This document shows positions 55,966 through 64,000 of a stretch of 64,000 bases of DNA, in pieces. The position numbers were made by a program, and so were the translations under genes. The DNA is from Reticulitermes speratus. Lineage: Eukaryota; Arthropoda; Insecta; Blattodea; Rhinotermitidae. Positions within the stretch are counted from its first letter, which is position 1, and every line of letters begins with the position of its first letter. The stretch is from assembly GCA_021186555.1 (NCBI GenBank), contig JAJKFL010000039.1, positions 13,310,733 through 13,374,732 of the forward strand. The letters run 5' to 3'. The notes beneath the pieces are model-generated. The model saw only the letters and a list, made by a program, of their open reading frames with translations. It did not search any database and was not told where the DNA came from.

Positions 55966-56834
55966 TCTCCCATATGTGGATAAGTAAAATTTGTTGCCCA
56001 GTTTGTTGATAATAAATTCATGTATGTGTATCTATTGCACGGAAGATGTATAATATCGACTGTTCCTACAATTTTTAGAACAGTCGTTATGTAATGATAT
56101 AGTAGTGACGAGCTCACTTCACGTAACTGGAGGAAAGCACGGCATCCGTTTTAGTTATGCAAAAATGTGGCAGGACGCAGTACGCTGTTGCTCCAGCCCA
56201 GACACTGCTTTCTGCACTGCTATGACGAGGCGTGGTGCCCGTAGCAAGGCCATCTAGGCCGGGTCAGTGTCCATCCTTGGCATTTCCTCCCCGGTCACCC
56301 CGAGTTGCGGCGACGCGTCGCGTCGGATCACCATGGAAACGACAAACACGAAAGCCTGTTGTCGCCGGTGCGTGGGTTTTTCAAACAGACTTGTTCCCCT
56401 GACGCATGCGTGGCACGCAAGGTCAGGTCACACTGAAAACAGTTTTTCCTCATCTCCCTTTATTCGTTTGTATAATTTTGTCCCTTTGAAACAAAACACA
56501 CCGCAGTTGATTTCTACATAACTTTCACTCCCACTGGCTGGCGAACTGCCTACGTCAAACATGACGGTCCAGCAACTGACTACGGATCATGACAAACCAC
56601 ATGACTGTGAAGTTCTAATCAAGCTTGATCCACATGGTTTGTTATAGTGGATTATTATGACATACTCTTAGAGCATTGTGTAAAGGTGTAAAGCAAAATA
56701 CAGTCATTTAACATATGCTCACGCCTCTCCATCAGTGCGAATAATGTAAAATATAGGTAAGAAATCCGTAACAAGTGGCAAAACTGAAATATTTGCAAAC
56801 AATAAGTACTCACTCTGATATTAACTATAACGTA
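55966..56834. other. unassigned stretch with a GC-rich patch
   Basis: 56200-56430 is rich in CG dinucleotides (GCGGCGACGCGTCGCGTCGG). No gene can be tied to it, though such patches can mark promoters or unmethylated DNA. Confidence 0.4.
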
Positions 56835-57078
56835 CACAACCAGATTAAATTCTAAAAGGTTCTGACGATGCTATATAACATTGACTACCAACTGTCTTCT
56901 GGACTGGTCCAGTGATTGAGAATAGCTCGGTCTAGGGGACCCATCTGAGTTGGTGTCTCCCCCCTCTCTTCACCTGAAGACGGAAGAAGAACCAGCTTCC
57001 GAAACGTCGTAATTATATATATATATTTTACCCGGACGATGGACAAAGTCCAGAAGACAAATGGTTCACAACCAGATT
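56835..57078. mobile_element. foldback family copy with 12-bp target duplication
   Basis: The insert 56847-57066 lies between perfect repeats CACAACCAGATT. It starts TTCTAAAAGGTTCTGACGAT (shared with 29003) and ends GATGGACAAAGTCCAGAAGA, which is the inverted partner of ACTGTCTTCTGGACT near its left side. The interior carries CCTGAAGACGGAAG, loop, CTTCCGAAACGTCG. Confidence 0.92.
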
Positions 57079-57399
57079 GATTCTGCGGCAATTTTGTCCT
57101 CCTGTCGCATTACCAAAAACCAAAACCAAAATCAAAATTCTAATTTTACCGAAACCACAAAGTTTCAAATATACAAAATACTGAATCTGCCAATTTTTAT
57201 GCCCGTGTTATTTGGTCTGTCAAACTAAAATTATAATGCAGATTAAAGGTGTCTGAGACCAGAGTGAAGTGGATAGTATTTGGACTACGAGGGCGGAAGT
57301 TGCAGTAGAATAGAGAAAAGTACATAAAAAGCAAGTTCAACGTTTATGATTTGCCCCCATTATTGTTAGGATAAATTATCCACGAAGGTTGATTTGGGG
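57079..57399. other. unassigned stretch
   Basis: No recognised gene or repeat. Confidence 0.4.
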
Positions 57400-57655
57400 A
57401 GAATGTAGCACGCATGGGAGAATGACAAATTCATACCAAATTCTGGTCAGTGTGCCTACCCGAAGGGTGCAGACCACTTGGGAGACTTTAGTGGTGTATA
57501 TGGGAAGAAAATATTTACACTGGTGTGAAGGAAACAGGTTATTGAGGAGCCGACAGGATTTACGTGGCTCAGGATAGGGTTCAGTTTCGGGCTGTTCTGA
57601 AAACGGTAATGAGCCTTCGGTTTCCATACAAAGTGAACAACTGTCAGCATCTCAA
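57400..57655 (+). pseudogene. LINE C-terminal fragment
   Basis: Frame-shifted pieces read VARMGE, TNSYQILVSVP, ADHLGDFSGVYG and an RLLRSRQDLRGSG-like end, following the order of the copy at 42110-42478. Confidence 0.65.
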
Positions 57656-58254
57656 GAGGAATGCGATGGATTTAGGTCACAGGATTAATCTGATGTAAAG
57701 CCAGCACTGTTCACAAGAGCCAGGACGCTTCGCCGGTCCTAGGAAATTTCAGATTCGCCTTGTACCATCGGCAACTTCTCCTACTCTGCTGTGTTGCAAT
57801 GTAGTCTACGCATTGTGTTAGTTTCCGAAAAACAGCTTGTTAGCCACTTGTGTTCATACAACTAATCGCATTTCTTCATTTATCACGAAATAGGGTTTAT
57901 GATCAGTTGAGATTCAGGATTAAATGCATTTGGCAGGGCTACCTGGGCGGGGGATCGGCCCATGGCTCCCACCTGCATCGGACAACATAAACACAGAAAT
58001 AATATGGTTATTTATGTATGCTTGCAGAGGATCCGAACACGTGATACCAGTTTTCTAATGATTAATAATAATTCGTATGGCCAATGACATCAGCGTAAAA
58101 AGTTTTAAGATATCTACAGGGATCTATGTAATAGTAACTGGTTAAGGATAAATACATAGAGTGATTCTGAATTACATACACTAAATATCAGCATCGTGGA
58201 CTACTCCCAAAATCAAGCCAAAATGTTCCTGGTAGTAAAACACCTCAACCGCTG
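57656..58254. other. unassigned stretch
   Basis: No recognised gene or repeat. Confidence 0.4.
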
Positions 58255-58520
58255 GTGGATGTACCATTGGCAAGGAGGCAAACTGCTGTTTTGTGCATAA
58301 CTGAGCAGTATTTTGATTCTCACTATCCAGCTACACGGACAGGACGAAACTGACTGGTGGCCTTCGCGATCACCCAATCTCACTCCTGAAGACTTCTAAC
58401 TGTAAGGTCATCTAAAAGGTACAGTTTGCTTCAAAACAGTCAACATGTGGGATGAGATCTGGCATTCAACTTAAGCGGCTAAGACAATAAGACATACTCA
58501 CATGCCACGAATTTTTCAGC
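58255..58520 (+). pseudogene. transposase C-terminal remnant (Tc1/mariner-like)
   Basis: In one frame it reads YFDSHYPATRTGRN and then, shifted, WWPSRSPNLTPEDF, followed by stops and GHLKGTV. The phrase WP-RSPDL-P-DFF-WG--K is the conserved C-terminal block of Tc1/mariner-type (IS630-related) transposases. It is heavily decayed, and no terminal repeats were found. Confidence 0.7.
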
Positions 58521-60593
58521 GTACGCAGAATTTTGGCATCGCAGGGTTTAGTTATGCATTTGAACTAACAAAGAACATTTTCAGCAACTCTACAAGAAAT
58601 TACCTTAACGGATGTAGCATATTTACCGGTGATATAACACCACAAATCATATCGCGATCCATATTAACTACTGCCAATGTCGTTCACATTACACAAGTTT
58701 CCGCCTCCGCTATGTTCTCACGACTGACTGTTGGGAAAAAGACATTTGAGTGTCCTTCAATAGCATAACTTTCGTACCAAGTTTCGTAAATATCACTCAT
58801 CTAGTTCACAGAAACGCAAACACAATGATAACATAATGCCTGTTGGCATACCAACCGAATCGTATCTAATGCAGCCACACTGAGCCTGACTCACAAAGAC
58901 GCTGCCAAGGCAGCCACAGAATTCCTGTACACCTTTGTCAACCTCACGGCTCGAGTGGAATGAAGCTGAAGATCTGCGTTAGCAACACTTTGTGAATCAG
59001 ACTGGATTCGATTACTGTGCCAGCAGTGTAAGCCTACCTTTTGTTACAACGTTAGGACAGCAGGAGACACAATTCTCTCCTTATGGCTCTGCAACATAAG
59101 TTACGCAATTCTAGTGTTTGCCAGCACTCTACGTTTAACATCGACATTACTTGACATTAACAGACCGACATGGCACCATATTTCTGCTGAAATTGTTAGT
59201 AAGTTACTGAATAAATCCTGAAAGAGATAAAGAAATAGTGATAAAAGCAACATTAGCTTATGGTGGCCTCTAAAATAAGTCGAGCTGTGCACTGCTATTA
59301 TGCAACAATAAATTATCGACCCCATTTTGGTGTGACGTCACAATGGTCACTTGTCCTTGACCAACAATCAGCGCTGTTGCTGGATTTGCAGCAGAAATAC
59401 AAACAATATAACTTTCGTTTAAACAGCTGTAAACGTTCTGTCGCCGAATGTCCTTCCATGCATACAAATTAGCTCCATCTCGTGGAAAATCTGCCAACCA
59501 TACGTGATTGGCTACTCATTAGTTTCTGCTCGCCATGACCTCAATGCTGAGTTGGGTAAACTGAGTAACACACGCCCTTCATTTCTGTCTGGTAGTGTAG
59601 ACTGAAGGATGGGCAAACTGGGCACTGCTTTTGGTTAAGAGGAACTGAAACATAGGCCTATGCCAGGAAATTAACTTACTAATTTCTTACCATTAATTCA
59701 TTTACTTAATGATAATTCGACGAACCAGAAAAATCGACAGTTAGAAACCCTGGGTGCTTTTAACAACTTTGTCTCTGGTGAATGGAAATACAAACTGTTA
59801 TCCTAAGCTATGTCATTATTTCAATACAGGTTGTGTTAAGCAAAACCGGTGCAGCTTATAACGTTGAAGATAATTGCGGAAAAGTACCGAAATATAGCTA
59901 TAATCGAGGTGAAGGCAGATACAGACGGTTTCCAAAATGAGACATAACGTCTCTTCCTTCACCACTTCCAAGCATTCACTCAGAACTGTCATAAGACGCG
60001 CCAGACAGCAGAACCGCTAAACCGAAGCATCTTCTGCCGTGGCTCCCACTTCTTGCTACATTTGTTATGGGACTGTGAGGTTCCAGGAGCGGACGGTTCC
60101 ATTAGTCATGTGCTTAGCACCAGGGACCTGTGCTGAGGATGAAGGAAATTCCGGAGTACCATATGGCGGTGAACAAAGTGTTCAGGCCAAAATCTTAAGA
60201 ACACTGAGGACGTAAACCTTTTTAGTCTAGCATTTCATTTCTAGGCGATGCAAAACTACTTCAGTCCATATAACCATTTCGTCAGCATTTATCGGAGGGA
60301 AAACCATTCAAGTGGTGGATTATTAAACTTTTGACTTTGTTAACTGAAATTTAAATCCCTTAAAGTCTAACTGGTTAAATTACGTGTAAATCGGAATTGT
60401 TTTATTAACACCTTCACTCACGGGCGTCCAGGTTTCATCAATAGCGGGTCACATGATCATAAATCCGTCTCCGGGCAGCGTGAATTTTTTTTACAGATTA
60501 CGACTGAGTGGGCTAATTGCCTGGGTTGGCCATTCAAAAATATGGATTTTTAGTAGTAACAGAAAAGCAGATCCAAAAACAGTTTAATTGTGT
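58521..60593. other. long unassigned stretch
   Basis: No gene or repeat recognised. An 88-codon frame at 58502-58768 begins in the transposase remnant. Frames on opposite strands near 59100-59500 have no familiar motif. Confidence 0.45.
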
Positions 60594-60748
60594 AAAAGTA
60601 TATTTCACTCTTATCAATAGTACAGTCACAACCAACACATACACCTTCGACACGTAATCAGGCTACCGGTTTCAGCTTCAAGGATTACGTGTCGAAGGTG
60701 TATGTGTTGGTTGTGACTGTGCTATTGATAAGAGTAAAATATACTTTT
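60594..60748. mobile_element. foldback element with 66-bp arms
   Basis: The left arm 60594-60659 (AAAAGTATATTTCACTCTTA) and right arm 60683-60748 are inverted copies with two mismatches and a 23-bp loop, GGCTACCGG and GCTTCAA within it. It lacks the CTGANGA core, and no target duplication could be defined, so its relation to the other foldbacks is open. Confidence 0.88.
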
Positions 60749-61321
60749 GCATGTACATACCAACGGGCATGTCTAATATCGAAATTAATTATGTAAAGTT
60801 ATAGGCCCAGTGTTAGTCACTGGTTTTGATCAAGCCTGGGTGTATTTAACTACTGTCCTACTAGTCCTTATGTGCTAGCTAATTAGTTTTTTAATCTCAG
60901 GTGGGCCTATGTTGGGTGCCTTGGTCGTAGTTTGTGGTCTGTGGTATACCTGGGCGCCTGCAATATCCCGCTATATGCTACGTGCATCTACAGTGATGCC
61001 AAAACAGCACGACAGCTGGATTAAACCTACAGGCCTGTTTAGTTTTCTGTTTTAACTAATGAAATACCGTAAACAGACACGTGAAATTTGTTGCACAGAT
61101 AGGCATCGTACTAACAACAACAACAACGACAACGGGCAAACGGTAGACCCCTTAAACTATTAAGTTTGAACAGTGTAGTGCATTTGTTGGAATGAAATAA
61201 TTAATTACTGAAATGCACGGTATATATAATATAACGTTATTAAGTTCGGATTCAACTACCTACCCATATAATCCAAACTGATTTTCGTCTGTGGAATGTT
61301 TCTTAACACAGCAAATCACCG
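60749..61321. other. unassigned stretch
   Basis: No gene or repeat recognised apart from a short ACAACAACA tract near 61113. Confidence 0.4.
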
Positions 61322-61600
61322 AATAAGGTGTCCCTAGGGGTAAAGCTTCTGTCTTGTATACGGAAGATGCCCGGTTTGAATTTTGTCCGTGACGCAGACT
61401 ATCCTGACATTTATCGTGGTTTTCCTCAATCCCTCCAGGAAAATGCCTGTAGTAGATTACCTCGAAGTAGGCCACGACCGCTTTCTTCCACATCCCTTAC
61501 AATTAATTACTGACAAATTATCCTATAATTCAACACTAAAAAGACTAAGTTCATACGCAATAAATAACCAAGCCCAGCAGGGCAGGAAGACTTAAATGTG
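61322..61600 (+). mobile_element. SINE-E copy, diverged
   Basis: The head CCTAGGGGTAAAGCTTCTGT and a B-box-like CCGGTTTGAATTTTG are followed by CCACGACCGCTTTCTTCCAC, which matches the copy at 12111, and a tail with CGCAATAAATAACCAAGCC. Confidence 0.6.
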
Positions 61601-63031
61601 TAGCTCTTTCATATCCAAGGAATAAACAAGATTTTCAAACCAGGTATTTATTTAAGATTAAAATACTTCAGATACTGTGTATTAAGTTGTGCAAATAGTT
61701 ACTCAGGTGACGTTACGCTGTGACAAAAATAATGCAACAAATCTTCAAAGTAAACATCATCGTATGTTTGTAGCTATGGATTCATAGAGTGTCCGGCCGA
61801 ACACGGAACCCACTCACACAATCTACAAAAACCGCTCACAACTGGACTGATGCATAGCGAACGCTCTCCAGTACTCAGTTCCGTGAGTCCCGGGTTAAGG
61901 CGAGACTGCTTGCCGTTTGCCGTAGAGCGGACGACATCAATTGCTGCCCAACAACCAATTACGGCCTCCGCTCTGCCGTACTCAGTTCCGTGTTAAGAAA
62001 AACTCTGTAGTTCACAAAGAATCCCCTCCCCCCCCCCCCCTCCGCCGAAGCACTCCTAACATTTGGGGCTCACAAAGATCACGCCTGACCTGCACAACTG
62101 GTTAGAACGCAACGCCGACTTATCCTACAAAAGCCATTATTAATACTTCCAACAATCTGTGTCACTGGTAGAAATGTTACTGGTGGTTAATGTCACAAGA
62201 GGAAACACTCATCGGACCAGCTTGAATTCAAGACACGTCTTGAGGATTCACTCAGCAAACAGCTGCATACAGTTCTTAAACATCGACTAATTCCTGAACT
62301 TAGCCACCGAATTAGGTAGTTCCTTTGATGGTTACCGAAAGAAAACGCAGCTAAAACACCACTGAAGGAGTTCAAAAATAAATTAAAAGGATGAGGCACA
62401 AGTGCTTAAAGCTTTCTTAAGAATTCGGAGATTCGTATGGGGAGCAGGTGCTTGAGCGGTAGCATCTGGTGCTTCGACGCATGTCGGATCATTTTTCACA
62501 ACTCCGGAGAGGGCGGTTTCCCTCATGATGAGGGGGACCGTGACAGCAAGTGTTTGCATTAAATCGGGATGGACCCCTTCGTCACTTTCGTATCTGCTGT
62601 GGTAAACAAGAGTGGAAATCTGTCACTCCAGTCTGAAATACACGTTTTCCCCCCTTGCGTTCCTTGCAGTTTTACATCCCCCATAGGCCTCGATGTTCGT
62701 TTATTGCTGATACAAATTCAGTAGCGGGGGCAATTAAAATACATTTATTTGTCACATCAATAAATGCGCGATCTCATTGATTTAAGTATGTGCAGGATAT
62801 CTGTCTGAAATGCCTTCAGCCCTTTTATTTCAAGGATATTTCTTACTCGCATTTCGATTGGTATATATATGTTGTATGCTACATACTATTATGATAATGG
62901 TTTGAAAAACAGATATAGGCCTAATACGTACGAAGCATTAAATTATTAAAACGCGTCTTCAAGAGAGGTTCTGAAATTAATTGCACAATCTTCTGAATAG
63001 ACAACATTAATCCTCTCCTACCATTTTCATA
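61601..63031. other. unassigned stretch
   Basis: It contains a 13-nt C run (62028-62040) and the direct repeats at 61871-61992. No gene or known family is recognised. Confidence 0.4.
61871..61992. repeat. 15-bp direct repeats flanking 92 bp
   Basis: GTACTCAGTTCCGTG occurs at 61871-61885 and 61978-61992. The enclosed segment has short inverted pieces (GAGCGGA and TCCGCTC). It may be an insertion with its target duplication. Confidence 0.6.
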
Positions 63032-63588
63032 TACAGGGTGGGTGGGAAGTAAGTAGGCATTAAATAACTGTCGAGGCACACGATACGTGCGGTGTTAGAG
63101 AAAGACTTGAATTTTCGCCCGTGGAAACCCCATTACGTGCAGGAGCTGACACCTGAAGACTGTGACCGCAGAATGGAATATGGGGAGTTGATGCTGGGTT
63201 CGCACGAGGATTGGCCACAACTGAATGAAAACATTCTCTGGAGCGACGAGGCCGTTTTCCATATCGGCGGTTTCGTCAATCGACCTAATTGCCATTACTG
63301 GGCAGCACACGATCCGAAGTGACGGTGGAGAAGATGCAAAATCGTCCAAAAGTGACCGTATGGTGCGGAATGACGGCCACTAGGGTCATCGGCCCATATC
63401 TTCTGCATGACACCATGAATACCGACCGCTACCTTCAGATGCCGCCGGTGCCTACATTGAATTTTAAACTATGCGTCCATATTCCCATTTAAAAAGGTAC
63501 ATGTAAAAATTATTTTCATTATCTTTGCACTGGAAATATAGAGGTTATAACCATTTCTCAATGCCTATTTACTTCCCACCCACCTGTA
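63032..63588 (+). mobile_element. Tc1/mariner deletion derivative
   Basis: The element 63034-63586 is flanked by TA. Its left end CAGGGTGGGTGGGAAGTAAG and the complement of its right end, CAGGTGGGTGGGAAGTAAAT, form terminal inverted repeats of about 27 bp. Inside is part of a transposase. Full-length elements of this superfamily are usually about 1.3 kb, so this is an internally deleted copy. Confidence 0.93.
63092..63480 (+). pseudogene. partial transposase (IS630/Tc1/mariner type)
   Basis: The frame reads PHYVQELTPEDCDRRMEYGE, then ENILWSDEAVFHIGGFVNRP and HYWAAHDPK, and after one frame change KMQNRPKVTVWCGMTATRVI and HDTMNTDRYLQM. The WSDEAVF block carries the first catalytic aspartate of the DDE/DDD triad. 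The DNA-binding N terminus and the C-terminal catalytic residues are deleted. A transposase of this type is normally about 350 residues. It is not functional. Confidence 0.88.
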
Positions 63589-64000
63589 TTACGTATTATC
63601 CTTCGCAATTCAGGTGCAGTTCCCTCGTAAAGATTATTTCCAGTTTATTTTGACACTTTTAGTAATAAGGTATTTGTTACTTTTCTTTTTTTTTCCCCTT
63701 CATTCTCTCTTTGTAGCAGTCGGTGGTGTTTCTTCTATTATTCTAGTTTTCCAAAATAAAAATAAGTTCTCTGTTCGATTCTTCTCAGGTTACCTGGTGG
63801 TCAGCGGCGAATCCTCATCCGGTAGTCACGTCTAGCGGAGTACACAATGCGGCAGTGTACCGCTCCGCTAGACCTGACTCCCGGATCAGGAATAGCCACT
63901 ACTTGTGGTGTAACAGGGTTGTACAAAGCTGAGCAATGGAATTGCGGACAGTGTACGATATTCCAACAGGATAGTTATATCTGCACCACATTTTAACTGC
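63589..64000. other. unassigned stretch
   Basis: No gene recognised. Near 63827-63885 GTCACGTCTAGCGGAG and GCTCCGCTAGACCTGAC form a short imperfect inverted pair. Confidence 0.4.

Overview
The window looks like intergenic or intronic DNA from a large, repeat-rich insect genome. A cockroach or termite (Blattodea) is the best guess. Several LINE reverse-transcriptase remnants and tRNA-headed SINE families match, from memory only, elements abundant in Periplaneta and termite genomes. No database search was run. I could not support any intact host gene, host exon, genuine tRNA or rRNA gene. Almost every open frame is short, and the few longer ones fall in tandem repeats or have no recognisable domain.

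What can be read is a layered record of mobile elements. Five tRNA-headed SINE-like families (called A to E here) are scattered on both strands. Several copies have target-site duplications (TSDs) of 9-15 bp that I could identify on both sides. Fragments of one LINE (endonuclease plus reverse transcriptase) recur at least eleven times. Two other LINE families occur once each, at 29.6-30.7 kb and 54.4-54.9 kb. DNA transposons include a TTAA-flanked piggyBac-like MITE, a hAT-type element, a Tc1/mariner deletion derivative, a 78-bp hairpin at a TA site, and a family called R1 here (six copies) with the GC-rich motif AGGCGCGTTCGC inverted at its two ends.

Layout: 1-8.9 kb is mostly unassigned, with MITE, SINE and R1 remnants. 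8.9-14 kb has two R1 copies, one carrying 19 tandem copies of a 56-bp segment that is single-copy in the others, plus a SINE cluster. 15-18 kb is unassigned. 20.7-23.1 kb has two minisatellites (31 bp x 21 and 63 bp x 7). 28.1-32.2 kb is a decayed LINE that received a hAT element, a second LINE and a SINE; the hAT element itself carries a foldback insertion. 34-44 kb is rich in foldback elements and LINE fragments. 45.4-47 kb is an old degenerate satellite, and 49.6-50.1 kb a 59-bp minisatellite. 50.6-63 kb is sparse except for LINE remnants, a microsatellite and two foldbacks. 63.0-63.6 kb is the mariner derivative.

The most unusual element is a family of 100-240 bp foldback insertions (28.99, 34.24, 41.06, 42.79, 53.45 and 56.84 kb) with perfect 11-13 bp TSDs. 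Several carry the motif CTGANGA, a short stem, then GAAACGT, which resembles a hammerhead-ribozyme core. The TSDs suggest movement by retrotransposition, possibly from Penelope-like elements. This is a hypothesis from the sequence, not a demonstrated assignment.
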